From Caulobacter sp. CCUG 60055 (GTDB lineage: Bacteria > Pseudomonadota > Alphaproteobacteria > Caulobacterales > Caulobacteraceae), in the NCBI RefSeq assembly GCF_022750545.1, contig NZ_PUIC01000002.1:248001-312000 (forward strand): DNA of 64,000 bases, given 5' to 3'. This document shows positions 1 through 9,048 of the stretch, in pieces (position 1 is the stretch's first letter; each line of letters opens with the position of its first letter). Position numbers and translations under genes: made by a program. The notes beneath the pieces were generated by a model, which saw only the letters and a program-made list of their open reading frames with translations, ran no database searches and was not told the origin of the DNA.

Positions 1-1
1 C

Positions 2-880
2 TTCATCACCATCGATCCACTGCCGATCACCGGCGTGAACGCCACCTTCACCGCCACCAGCCCGCCGCCCTTCCTGTCGTACGGCCAGGTCAAGGGCGAC
101 AACGTCTCCTACCGGATCGCCGCCCAGTACAAGCTGACGCCGGACGCCATGCTCTATGCGACTTATTCCACCGGCTACAAGCCGGCCGGGGTCGCCTTCG
201 TCGGCAACAAGTACGACCCCTACAAGGCCGAAACCGTCGAAAGCTACGAGGCCGGGGTGAAGTCCGAGCTGTTCGGCCGCCGCCTGCGCTTGAACTTCGA
301 CGTCTTCAATTCCGACTTCACCGACTTCCAGACGACGATCCTGACCTACATCCCCGGCAGCGTCATCGCCCAGCTGGTGATCGGCAACGCCGGCGGCCTC
401 AGGACGCGCGGGGCGGAGACCAGCCTGGCCTGGAAGGCGACCGACGCGATCACCCTGACCGGGGCGGTCACCTACGCCGACTCTCATTTCACCGACTATG
501 TCTACAACGCCACCACCAACTACACCGGCACGCGGCTGACTAACGCGCCGCGCTGGTCGGCCCAGGCGGGCCTGGCCTATGACGACACCCTGTGGCGCGG
601 CGTGCGCGTGCGCGGCAGCCTCGACTACGCCTACCGCAGCACGACCTGGACGGTGGTCGGCCAGCCGGCCTATTCCGAAGTGCCCGGCTACGGCCTGCTC
701 AACGGCCGGCTCAGCCTGACGCCGCCGGGGCGCGACATCGAGTTCGGCCTCTATGGCCGCAACCTGCTGAACACCTATTACTCCACCGGCTACCAGCAGT
801 ACGGCGCGCTCGGCCTTCTGCACTACACCTCGCTGAACGCCCGCCGGACCGTCGGCGTCTTCGCCCGCTTCGCCTTCTGA
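2..880 (+). CDS. TonB-dependent receptor, C-terminal part (5' end outside window)
   Basis: The reading frame is open from the first bases of the window and ends at 880, so only the last ~290 residues of an outer-membrane beta-barrel receptor are present. The sequence alternates amphipathic strands with aromatic residues and contains the usual receptor phrases 'YATYSTGYKPAG', 'ETVESYEAG' and 'LYGRNLLNTYY', ending in 'VGVFARFAF' with the C-terminal Phe used for outer-membrane assembly. The plug domain and TonB box lie upstream and cannot be judged. An exported phospholipase-like gene follows 69 bp later on the same strand, suggesting a receptor/hydrolase pair. The substrate is unknown. Confidence 0.9.
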   Translation, partial: FITIDPLPITGVNATFTATSPPPFLSYGQVKGDNVSYRIAAQYKLTPDAMLYATYSTGYKPAGVAFVGNKYDPYKAETVESYEAGVKSELFGRRLRLNFDVFNSDFTDFQTTILTYIPGSVIAQLVIGNAGGLRTRGAETSLAWKATDAITLTGAVTYADSHFTDYVYNATTNYTGTRLTNAPRWSAQAGLAYDDTLWRGVRVRGSLDYAYRSTTWTVVGQPAYSEVPGYGLLNGRLSLTPPGRDIEFGLYGRNLLNTYYSTGYQQYGALGLLHYTSLNARRTVGVFARFAF

Positions 881-903
881 TCCCCCAAAAGCCCCTCGGC
901 GCT

Positions 904-922
904 CGCGGGGCCCGACCCCGCG
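904..922 (+). other. short GC-rich hairpin between receptor and phospholipase-like gene
   Basis: A perfect 7-bp stem (CGCGGGG / CCCCGCG) with a 5-nt loop starts 24 bp after the receptor stop and ends 27 bp before the next start codon. There is no T tract, so it may be an mRNA-stability or attenuation structure rather than a terminator. Confidence 0.3.
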
Positions 923-949
923 GGCGACGCATCATCAGGAAACCAGCCC

Positions 950-2149
950 ATGTCCAGGTTCGCTCTCGCCGGCGTGTCCATGGCCGCCCTTCTGGCGGCG
1001 TACGTCCCGGCCCTGGCCGAGGAGGCCGCCGGCCTCGATCCCAGCCTCAAGCTCAACCAGCTCCAGGTGCTCGGCACCCACAACAGCTATTCGATGCCGG
1101 CGGACAAGCGGCTCATCGCGGTGGTCGAGCCGATCATCGGCCGCCTGCAGGGGGCGATGGGCAAGAAGCCGGCGGCCGAGGCGGCGCTGTTCCGCGAGGA
1201 GCACCCCAACAACGTCACCATCACCGAGGCGCTGGCCTACACCCATCCCGACCTGAAGACCCAGCTCGACATCGGCGTGCGCAGCCTGGAGCTCGACGTC
1301 AATCCCGACCCCGAGGGCGGACGCTTCGCCGACCCCGCCGGCTATCGGCTGTTGCGCGGGCAGGGGGCGAGCGACCTGGCGCCGTTCGACGCCGCCGCCC
1401 TGAAGACGCCCGGCTACAAGGTGTTCCACATGCCGGACATCGACTTCCGCAGCCATTGCGCCACGCTGAAGCTGTGCCTGACCCAGGTCCGGGAGTGGTC
1501 CGACGCCCACCCCCGGCACGTGCCGTTGTTCATCGTGCTGGAGGCCAAGGTCTCGGACGTGCCGATCCTGCCCGATCCGACCCACACCACGCCGTTCACG
1601 CCCAAGCTGTTCGACGACCTCGACCAGGAGATCTCGTCGGTGTTCAGCCGCGACCGGCTGATCACGCCCGACGACGTGCGCGGCTCGCACGCGACCTTGA
1701 ACGCGGCCGTCCGGGCCGGGGCGTGGCCGACGCTGGCGGCCGCGCGCGGCAAGATCGTGTTCCTGATGATCACCGCCAACGGCGAGGCCGGGGCCAAGGG
1801 CTACCTGGAGGGGCACCCCTCGCTGAAGGGGCGTCTGGCCTTCCTGCGCGCCTCGCCGGGCGAGGACCATGCCGCCTTCCTGATGTACGACAACGCCCTG
1901 GTGCGCGCCGACGACATCCGCGCCTATGTCAAACAGGGCTATCTGGTGCGCACGCGCTCGGACATCGAGACCTACGAGGCCAAGGTCAACGACACGACCC
2001 GCGCCGACGCCGCCTTCGCCAGCGGCGCCCAGGTGGTGTCGACCGACTTCGAAGTTCCCGGCAACGCCTACGGCACGCCCTATCTGGTGCGCCTGCCCGG
2101 CGGCGGCGCGGCGCGGTGCAATCCGGTCGCGGCGAAGACCTGCCGCTGA
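950..2149 (+). CDS. exported Ca2+-dependent phosphoinositide phospholipase C-like protein
   Basis: A 399-aa protein with an N-terminal signal peptide (hydrophobic core then 'ALAEEA'). It matches the PI-PLC TIM-barrel fold of the Ca2+-dependent PI-PLC-C1-like family. 'LGTHNSYSM' carries the first catalytic His, 'IGVRSLELDVNPD' the acidic metal ligands, 'VFHMPDIDFRSHC' the second His, and 'PLFIVLEAK' a further Glu. The family cleaves phosphodiester bonds in phosphatidylinositol-type lipids or related glycerophosphodiesters; the substrate here is not known. The ATG follows 'AGGAAACCAGCCC', a usable ribosome site. The enzyme would act in the periplasm or outside the cell, and its place right behind a TonB receptor suggests a phosphate or polyol scavenging pair (inference). 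Confidence 0.82.
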   Translation: MSRFALAGVSMAALLAAYVPALAEEAAGLDPSLKLNQLQVLGTHNSYSMPADKRLIAVVEPIIGRLQGAMGKKPAAEAALFREEHPNNVTITEALAYTHPDLKTQLDIGVRSLELDVNPDPEGGRFADPAGYRLLRGQGASDLAPFDAAALKTPGYKVFHMPDIDFRSHCATLKLCLTQVREWSDAHPRHVPLFIVLEAKVSDVPILPDPTHTTPFTPKLFDDLDQEISSVFSRDRLITPDDVRGSHATLNAAVRAGAWPTLAAARGKIVFLMITANGEAGAKGYLEGHPSLKGRLAFLRASPGEDHAAFLMYDNALVRADDIRAYVKQGYLVRTRSDIETYEAKVNDTTRADAAFASGAQVVSTDFEVPGNAYGTPYLVRLPGGGAARCNPVAAKTCR

Positions 2150-2194
2150 GGGCCGGCGGGCGGTCTTTCCGCATCCGCGCCCGACGGCGCGGAA

Positions 2195-2222
2195 GGCCTT
2201 CGCCGCATGGGCGGCGAAGGCC
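2195..2222. terminator. bidirectional terminator-like hairpin between convergent genes
   Basis: A perfect 12-bp stem (GGCCTTCGCCGC / GCGGCGAAGGCC) with a 4-nt loop lies between the convergent stops at 2149 and 2239. On the plus strand it is followed by a weakly T-rich stretch (cgttta), so termination is probable but not certain. Confidence 0.55.
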
Positions 2223-2238
2223 GGTCGGCTCGTTTAGC

Positions 2239-5200
2239 CTAGAACACCATGCGCAGGCCGATGCGGCCGCTGTAGTTCTCATAGCGGTCGCTGGAGCCGG
2301 CGGCGCCTTCGACGAAACCGGTCAGGCCGGCCGTCGAGGCGAAGCTGGCGCCGGCCTGGAACTGGCCGTAGCTCTTGAGCGGATCGTTGGCGAGGACGCT
2401 GGCGGCCTGGCCCTGGATGAAGCGCACGCCGCCTTCGCCGTCGAACTCCTTCACCACGTGGGCCCCGAGATAGTAGGCGGCCACGCCGCCGGCCAGCGGC
2501 CGGCTGCCGCCGACGCGCGCGCCGAGCTTGCCGCGCAGGCCGTTCAGGACCTCGAAGTCCAGGGTCGCGCCCAGGGCCCGCAGGGTGTCGAGATCGGTGC
2601 GGCTGTAGGCCAGGCTGGCCACCGGTTCGACGAAGAAACCGGCCGATCCGATCCGCGCGCCGGCCTCGGCCTGCACGCCGAACGTCGAGCCGTCGAGGGT
2701 CTCGGCGTAGCCCGCCGTGGCGCTGCGCGTCTTGACTTGGAACAGGTCGTACTTGGCCAGGGCGTCGACGAAATAGCGCCCCTGCCGCCCGAGGGCGTAG
2801 GCGCCCAGGTTGACGCTCTTGTAGTCGGCGCGGTCGGCGGTCCCGGCGAACTTCAGCGCCGAGTCGAGATAGCCGCCGGTCAGGCCGAAGGTCACCCCGG
2901 GGGCGGCGGCCGCCGAGCCCAGGTCGACGCCGATCTGCCCGCCGACATGTTCCTGGCGATAGGAGAGGTCGACGGTCTGGGCCATGCCGCCGGCGGCGCG
3001 GACCAAGGTCTGGTCGCGCTTGTCGGTCGAGCCGTAGACCTGTCCCCAGACCCGTCGGGCGGGCGATCCGCCCGCAGCCGGATCGCGCAGGGACGCGGCG
3101 TGCGCCGACCAGGCGTCGGCGGACTGGCGCCACAGCGTCTGGGCGCCTTCGTTGATCTTGAGCGCCTGGAACACCGCCGCGCCTTCGGTGGCGACCAGAT
3201 AGAAGTCGTCGCCCGCCGCCTCATAGCGCAGGCCGTAGTGCGCGAAGCCGACCTCGCTGGAGCCGGGCGCCAGCGTGAAGGCGCCCGCCTGCGAGCCGCC
3301 GCCCGCATCGACCAGCTTCAGCGTGGTGCCGGGCGTCAGCGCGACGCCGCCCACATGGTTGAGGCTGATCGAGGTCACGCCGGAGGCCGCGCCGCCGATG
3401 ACCAGTTGGTCGTGGGTCGCGCCCCCGCCGGCGAGGGCGTTGACGTCGAGGGCCAGTCGGCCGTTCACCCCGACATAGTCGCCGGATATCCTCAGGACGT
3501 CGCCTGCGTGGTTGTCGGCCAGGGTGACGAGCCCGGCGTTCTCGAACCGCCTGAGGCCCGACAGGGCGGAGGGCGCCAGCATGCGGACCACGCCCGTATT
3601 GACGAGGCGGCTCGCGCCGCCGCCGAAATCGCTGACGCCCGAGAGCGCGAAATCGCCGCTGTTCGCGACCAGATTGGCTCCCGCGCCGAAGCTCACGCCG
3701 CCGACGAACTTGCCGCTGTTGGTCAGGGTGACGGGCCCCTGCGTCGCGACGATCGTCGGCGACGCGCCGCCGCTGAGCGAGCCGGCGTTGTTGATGGTCG
3801 CGTTGAGGGCGTTGACGACGATGGCGCCGCCCGCGCCGGTCACCGAGCCGGCGGCGGCGATCGTGATGCTGGCGGCCGCGCCGCTCTGGACCACGACGGC
3901 GTCGCTATTGGCCGAACGCACCGTTCCCGAAATGGCGACGTCAGCCGGGCCCGCGACGCCGATCGCGTGGATGGCGGCGGCGTCCGCAGCGCTGTTGCGC
4001 ACGGCGACGCTGACCGGGCCGCTGTTGCTGCGCGCCAGGACGCCTTCGCTGAGCGCGCCCGAGGCGACGACGTCCAGCGCCCTGACCGTGACGCGGCCGG
4101 CGTCGGCGACGGCCATGACGGCGGCGGTCGCCGCGCCGCGCGTCGAGACCGTGGCGACATCCGCCGTCACCGCGCCGCGGCCGTTGGACAGGTTCACCCC
4201 GATGCTGTTGGCGCCGAGGGTCGAAACGGTTCCGGCGCTGGTCAGCGCGATGTCGCCGTTGGCGTTGACGCCGTTGACGCCGTTGCTGCCGGTCCCGGCG
4301 GTCGAGATGGCGCCGTCGATCTTGACGACGATGCCGCCAAAGATGTTTTGCGCATCGACCGCGGCGGCGTTGTCGCCTCGCGTGTCGACGGCGCCGGCAT
4401 GGACGAACGCATCGCCGCTGTTGTTGCGCGCCTGCAGCCCGACGCTGCCGTTCCCCTGGGTCGAGATCGATCCCGCGTCGACCTTGACCAGGCCGCCTTG
4501 GCCGATGGCCTGCAGGCCGAAGCTGTTCGCGCCGACCGTGACGATCGACTTGGCCGAAACGTCGAGGCGGCCGAGATCGGTCGAGGACTGGATTCCGATG
4601 CTGTTTCGGCCGGCGGTCCGCACCGCGTTGACGTCGATGAGGATGTCGCCGCTGGTGGCGGCCGTGAGGCCGGACGAGCCCACGCCCGTCGTCTCGATGC
4701 GGTCGGTGCTGGTGACGACGAGATTTCCGGAACCGACGCTGAAGGCGTCGATCCCAACGCCCACGGCCAAGATGGAGCCGGCATTGATGGTGAAGCCGCC
4801 ATTGTAGCTGTTGGCTACGACGCCTTCGGCGCCAGAGGTGACCTTGCGTACGTTGATGAGCCCTCCGCCGTCGTCATGGAAGGCGTAGACGCCGGCGCTG
4901 GTGGTCGAGACCACCTCGCCCAGGTTGGCGGTGATGAACCCGGTGCTCGTTTGCAGGGAGACGCCGTAACCGCGGTCGGCGATGACGCCGCCGCCGTGAT
5001 TCAAGGTGATGTTCTCGTCGTTCGATTGCAGATCGACGCCCGCGCTGACGCTCGCGGTCGAATGGACGAGCGCGCCGCTTTCAAGGTTGACCGTCAGGCC
5101 CTGTCCGGAGGCGGAATAGCTGATGCCCCCCGCATAGGGGCTTCCCGTCGCCGCGCAGGTGACGACGCCGCCGGCCGCGGCCCCGCATTCGTTGGAGGCC

Positions 5201-5346
5201 AGGGCCAGGCTGGGAGCGGCCAAGGTCAGGGCCGCCCCGACCAAGGCCGAATTGATCTGCAGCCGCGTGCGTAAGGATCGAGTTCCGGACGCGTTAAAAG
5301 ATTGACGAATGGTTACGGTTTTCGAACGAGTACTGTGCACTGTCAC
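2239..5346 (-). CDS. autotransporter (type Va), ~1035 aa
   Basis: An outer-membrane autotransporter. The N-terminus has a basic extension then a signal peptide ('INSALVGAALTLAAPSLALA' before SNECG). A long passenger of short beta-helix repeats follows (many 'AGSISTQGNGSVGLQA'-like units), and a C-terminal 12-strand barrel of about residues 762-1035 begins near 'RRVWGQVYGSTDKR' and ends 'RIGLRMVF'. The frame stays open far upstream, but that extension is antisense to the neighbouring receptor and unlikely to be real. A GTG at 5346 or 5340 gives a sensible start, though neither has a strong ribosome site, so the 5' end is uncertain. The passenger is Ala/Gly/Val/Ser-rich with no recognisable enzymatic domain; an adhesin or surface role is inferred. 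Confidence 0.85.
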   Translation of the reverse strand: MTVHSTRSKTVTIRQSFNASGTRSLRTRLQINSALVGAALTLAAPSLALASNECGAAAGGVVTCAATGSPYAGGISYSASGQGLTVNLESGALVHSTASVSAGVDLQSNDENITLNHGGGVIADRGYGVSLQTSTGFITANLGEVVSTTSAGVYAFHDDGGGLINVRKVTSGAEGVVANSYNGGFTINAGSILAVGVGIDAFSVGSGNLVVTSTDRIETTGVGSSGLTAATSGDILIDVNAVRTAGRNSIGIQSSTDLGRLDVSAKSIVTVGANSFGLQAIGQGGLVKVDAGSISTQGNGSVGLQARNNSGDAFVHAGAVDTRGDNAAAVDAQNIFGGIVVKIDGAISTAGTGSNGVNGVNANGDIALTSAGTVSTLGANSIGVNLSNGRGAVTADVATVSTRGAATAAVMAVADAGRVTVRALDVVASGALSEGVLARSNSGPVSVAVRNSAADAAAIHAIGVAGPADVAISGTVRSANSDAVVVQSGAAASITIAAAGSVTGAGGAIVVNALNATINNAGSLSGGASPTIVATQGPVTLTNSGKFVGGVSFGAGANLVANSGDFALSGVSDFGGGASRLVNTGVVRMLAPSALSGLRRFENAGLVTLADNHAGDVLRISGDYVGVNGRLALDVNALAGGGATHDQLVIGGAASGVTSISLNHVGGVALTPGTTLKLVDAGGGSQAGAFTLAPGSSEVGFAHYGLRYEAAGDDFYLVATEGAAVFQALKINEGAQTLWRQSADAWSAHAASLRDPAAGGSPARRVWGQVYGSTDKRDQTLVRAAGGMAQTVDLSYRQEHVGGQIGVDLGSAAAAPGVTFGLTGGYLDSALKFAGTADRADYKSVNLGAYALGRQGRYFVDALAKYDLFQVKTRSATAGYAETLDGSTFGVQAEAGARIGSAGFFVEPVASLAYSRTDLDTLRALGATLDFEVLNGLRGKLGARVGGSRPLAGGVAAYYLGAHVVKEFDGEGGVRFIQGQAASVLANDPLKSYGQFQAGASFASTAGLTGFVEGAAGSSDRYENYSGRIGLRMVF

Positions 5347-5570
5347 CTGGCCATACTGAACTATGCGCGCGTCAAAAAACGCTCCCCAGGCTGAATCTAT
5401 GCCTGAGTATGCATCAAGGGTCGGGGGCTCATGACCTAATTTTGGCCATGAATCAACCAACCTGCTCCCCATTTTTCTTCTTGAGGCTGATGGATTTGCG
5501 ATCTTCCGCGCCGGGGCGGCTGCATGGCGCCGCCGCGTTTCAGGGGAGGGGCGGGAGGCAGGCGGGGGAA

Positions 5571-5597
5571 GTCGTCGCCCTGCGCCAGGGCGACGAC
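5571..5597 (-). terminator. strong hairpin after the STN-type receptor gene
   Basis: A perfect 12-bp stem (GTCGTCGCCCTG / CAGGGCGACGAC) with a 3-nt loop lies 37 bp beyond the minus-strand receptor stop at 5634. No T tract follows; the sequence after it on the minus strand is TTCCCCC. The rest of the 5347-5633 gap shows no gene. Confidence 0.45.
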
Positions 5598-5633
5598 CGG
5601 GCCGTGGGGCGGGCGCTCGACGCGCCGTCGCCC

Positions 5634-8600
5634 CTAGAACCCCTTGCGGACGCTGAGGCCGATGATGCGGGGGTCCTGGACGAACACGTTCGAGGTCAGG
5701 CCGGTGTCGTCGCTGTTCAGGAAGGTGCCGGTGATGGCTTTCCCGTCGAGGGCGTTCTTGACGTAGACCTGCACCGTCCAGTCCGTTTCCGGCATGCGCC
5801 ACGTCGCCGACAGGTTGATGTTGCCCCAGCCGCGCAGGCGGTCGATCTGGTCCTGATAGATGCGCGCCCAGCTGTCGCCCTGGTAATAGAGGTCGGCGCG
5901 CAGGGTCAGGTCGCTGCGGCCGAAATAGACCGTGTACTGCGGGCTGACGCTGACGGTGAAATGCGGGGCGTTCGGCAGGTTGTGCCCGCCGACATCGGCG
6001 GCGAAGCCCTGGCCGCCGTTCGGCGCGTTGACCAGGGGGTCGTAGGGAACGCCGCCGATGAAGCGGAGGTTCGGGCTGCCTGGGCCGTAGCCGGGACTGA
6101 ACGGGTTCCTGCCGCAGAGGCCGAACAGCAGGCTGGGGCGGGTCGCGGTGAACTGCAGGAGCTTGGACACGATCGCCGCCGGCGCGATGCAGTTCGAGGC
6201 CTGTTGCATCCAGGGGCGCACGAGCACCCAGTTCGGGTCGCCCTGGGTGCGGTTCATCGGGTCGATCGAGGACTGCCCGGAGCCGATGCGCGTGTCGAGC
6301 AGGCCTAGGGCGGCGCTGACCTGGAATTCCCGCGTCGGCCGCCAGATCGTCTCGAGTTCCGCGCCCCAGGTCTTGGCGTCGAAGTTCTCGTTGAGCGTGG
6401 CGCGGTCTTCGATCTGCGAAATCTGATAGTTCTGATAGTCGTTGTAGAAGGCCGCCGCATTGACGACCAGCCGGCCCCCGGCGAGCACGTTCTTGGCGCC
6501 GATTTCGAAGGCGTCGACGTACTCGGCCTTGTATCGCGGGTCCCGTTGCGTGAAGTACAGATACTGCGGATCGGCTCCGATGCCCGGCGAATTGGTGCCT
6601 CCGGCCTTGTAGCCGTGAGAATACGAGGCGTAGACCATCGTGCTGTCGGTGAACGCTGTGCGCGGCGTCCAGTTCAGCACCAGCCGGCCGGTCGGTTCGC
6701 TCCAGGTCTGGCGAATGTCCGGCTGGGCCGGATAGCCGCTGTTGACGAAGCCGCCCCCGACGAACGTGGTGGTCAGCAAAGCCTGGCTGGGTATCGGCGT
6801 GGTGATCTTGCGGTCGTTGGTGAAGCGCAGGCCGGCCGTCAGCTTCAAGCTGTCGGAAAGCTGCCAGTAGGCTTCGCCGAAGATCGCCATCGAACGCGTA
6901 TCGGCCAGGTTCCAGCTGCGGAAGTAGTTGTGGCCCTGACCGTTGATCCGGCCGAGAGGGTTCGGGTCGATATAGACGCAGCCCTTCCCGGTCGATGGGT
7001 TGGCGGGCTGGCCCGGCGCGCACGGCAGTGGGCCGGCCGCGATGTTCTCGGTATTGTAGTAATTCTCTGAGAGAAAGGTGAGCACGTTGTTGAAGACGTA
7101 GTAGCTCTCATCGATCTGATAATAGAGGTAGTTGGCGCCGACGCTGAAATTGAACGGTCCTGAATAAGCTGATTGCAGGCGGAATTCCTGGGACCACTGC
7201 TTGCTGTTCGAGGTGACCATGTCGACCATGAGCTGGCGGTTGGAGCAGCCCAGCTGAGGATCGCAGAAGAAGCCGTTCGGCAGGATATTGTAGGCGGGGG
7301 TCGGAAGGGTGGGGTTTCTCAGTAGGTTGTCCGTCGCATTGAATATCGGGTTCGACTGAAATCGGGAATAATCCTGGGTGGATCGATATACATCCCGAGT
7401 GAAGAGGGTCTGGGAAACAAACTTCAGACTATCGGTCACGTCGAAGTCGACATTGAACTGAAAGACATCGTTATGCGCGCGGAAGCGCGGGTCGTAGGTC
7501 GTCCCGATCGTGCGCAGATCTCTTGACTGGATCAGCCCATGGAAAGGGTCGGTGGCGGGAGGGATGGCGGCGACATTGTTGCCGCCGGGGGTGGCGCCGA
7601 TCTGGCCAGGCGCGGTCGACGCCGCCATGATCCATGGCATGCCGCTGCCGTTCGGCACGCCAAACGCTCCGGGACCGTAGAGCGAGCCGTCCAGGCAGCC
7701 TTGATTCAAGTGCGCCGCGTCCACGGGGCGTGTGGCGACGCCGTTCACGGCGGGCTGGCCCGGGTCGGTGTGGCACAACTGCTTGCCCGTGCGCGCCCGG
7801 TCGTCGTTTTCGTCGAAATGCTCCCAGATCAGGTTGGCGTTGAAGCGGCTGGTCGGCTTCCAGGCCAGCGACAGGCGGCCGGACCACAGGTTGCGGCCGT
7901 CGACGTCCTTGTCGGTGACGCTGTTCGTCACGTAGCCGGACCGATCCGTCCAGGCGCCGGCGGCGCGGAAAGCCAGGGTGTCGGAGAGCGGGATGTTGAC
8001 CATGCCGCTCAGGCGCTTGCTCGAATAGTTGCCGGTCTCGGCCTTGATCCAGGCTTCGAACCCGCCGAGCTTCGGCAGGTTGGGGATCATGTTGATCACG
8101 CCGGCGGTGGCGTTGCGGCCGTAGAGGGTTCCTTGCGGGCCGCGCAGCACCTCGACGTTGTTGACGTCGAAATATTCCTGTTCGAACAGGCGGTTGCGGA
8201 TCATCGGCGAGGCGTTGAAGCTGACCGCCACGGCCGGGTCGGTGGTCACCGACAGGGCCTGGGTGCCGATGCCGCGGATCTGGAAGTTGTAGCTGGCGAA
8301 GTTGGTCTTGGTGAAGGCGGCGTTCGGGGTCGCCGTGACCAGGTCGCCGCCGGTCTCGATGTGGCGGTTGGTCAGGTCCTCGCCGGTGAAGGCCGATATC
8401 GCGATCGGCACATTTTGGATGTTCTCGGCCTTCTTCTGGGCGGTGACCACCACCTCCTCGACCGCCGGCGCCGCGTTAGCGCCGGCGCTTGCGAGCTGGG
8501 GGCGGGGCGTCTGGGCCTCCGCGGGGTCGGCGACGATCAGCAGGGCCCCGTTCTGCGTCTTGGCGTAGGTGAGCCGGGTCCCCGACAGCAGGACCTTCAG

Positions 8601-8855
8601 CGCGCCCTCCGGCGGCAGGTCGCCGGCCACGCCGGGGCTGTGCTTGCCGGCCACGATGTCGGAGGAGAACAGCACCTGCTGGTCTCCCTGTTTGGCGAAC
8701 TGCTGCAAGGCGGCCCGCAGGTCCTGGCCGGCGATCTGGAAATGGGCCGGCGGCTTGGTCTGGGCCTGGGCGCCGCCGGCGGCGGCGAGCAGGGCGACGA
8801 GCGCGCATCCGCTCATGGCCAGCGTTCTGGGCGAGGTCTTGGTCTTGTCTGTCAT
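5634..8855 (-). CDS. TonB-dependent receptor with N-terminal STN signalling domain (FecA-type)
   Basis: A 1073-aa outer-membrane receptor. After the signal peptide (cleavage near 'AGGAQAQTKPP') comes an STN (secretin/TonB N-terminal) domain at about residues 35-110 ('FQIAGQDLRAALQQFAKQG ... LLSGTRLTY'). A TonB box ('VEEVVVTAQKK') at about residue 135 leads into the plug domain ('NVEVLRGPQGTLYGRNATAG') and a 22-strand barrel ending in 'GLSVRKGF'. STN domains pass the ligand-bound signal to a FecR-type inner-membrane protein, which fits the FecR and ECF sigma genes just upstream on the same strand. The start is supported by GGGGAAA ahead of the ATG. The barrel has Cys-bearing loops typical of large sphingomonad/caulobacter receptors; the ligand is unknown. 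Confidence 0.93.
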   Translation of the reverse strand: MTDKTKTSPRTLAMSGCALVALLAAAGGAQAQTKPPAHFQIAGQDLRAALQQFAKQGDQQVLFSSDIVAGKHSPGVAGDLPPEGALKVLLSGTRLTYAKTQNGALLIVADPAEAQTPRPQLASAGANAAPAVEEVVVTAQKKAENIQNVPIAISAFTGEDLTNRHIETGGDLVTATPNAAFTKTNFASYNFQIRGIGTQALSVTTDPAVAVSFNASPMIRNRLFEQEYFDVNNVEVLRGPQGTLYGRNATAGVINMIPNLPKLGGFEAWIKAETGNYSSKRLSGMVNIPLSDTLAFRAAGAWTDRSGYVTNSVTDKDVDGRNLWSGRLSLAWKPTSRFNANLIWEHFDENDDRARTGKQLCHTDPGQPAVNGVATRPVDAAHLNQGCLDGSLYGPGAFGVPNGSGMPWIMAASTAPGQIGATPGGNNVAAIPPATDPFHGLIQSRDLRTIGTTYDPRFRAHNDVFQFNVDFDVTDSLKFVSQTLFTRDVYRSTQDYSRFQSNPIFNATDNLLRNPTLPTPAYNILPNGFFCDPQLGCSNRQLMVDMVTSNSKQWSQEFRLQSAYSGPFNFSVGANYLYYQIDESYYVFNNVLTFLSENYYNTENIAAGPLPCAPGQPANPSTGKGCVYIDPNPLGRINGQGHNYFRSWNLADTRSMAIFGEAYWQLSDSLKLTAGLRFTNDRKITTPIPSQALLTTTFVGGGFVNSGYPAQPDIRQTWSEPTGRLVLNWTPRTAFTDSTMVYASYSHGYKAGGTNSPGIGADPQYLYFTQRDPRYKAEYVDAFEIGAKNVLAGGRLVVNAAAFYNDYQNYQISQIEDRATLNENFDAKTWGAELETIWRPTREFQVSAALGLLDTRIGSGQSSIDPMNRTQGDPNWVLVRPWMQQASNCIAPAAIVSKLLQFTATRPSLLFGLCGRNPFSPGYGPGSPNLRFIGGVPYDPLVNAPNGGQGFAADVGGHNLPNAPHFTVSVSPQYTVYFGRSDLTLRADLYYQGDSWARIYQDQIDRLRGWGNINLSATWRMPETDWTVQVYVKNALDGKAITGTFLNSDDTGLTSNVFVQDPRIIGLSVRKGF

Positions 8856-9048
8856 CGGCGTTTCCCCGTCGACCGTTCCGGTCTCGACGCCGCTTGAGCG
8901 GCTGTCATGCAGGAAGACGCCGGCTGGAGTCCCCGCCCACCTTTCCGCGGGCCAGTTTTTTACGGGCCGGGGACGCGATGCGACGGCCTGAGAAGCTTTC
9001 TATTGAAAAATCAAGACTATGCGCCGTCCGTCGCGCCCGGCGAACGGC

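Noticed and set aside
592-5274. 1560-codon plus-strand open frame across the phospholipase and autotransporter genes
   Set aside because: It is antisense or out of frame to two genes with clear domains; the translation is an Arg/Ala/Gly-rich shadow typical of high-GC third-position bias.
5347-7023. Upstream extension of the first autotransporter frame
   Set aside because: It runs out of frame inside the STN-receptor gene and has no domain or signal peptide; the signal peptide lies near 5280.
7539-8897. 452-codon frame opposite the STN receptor
   Set aside because: Antisense shadow; low-complexity translation, while the opposite strand has plug and STN motifs.
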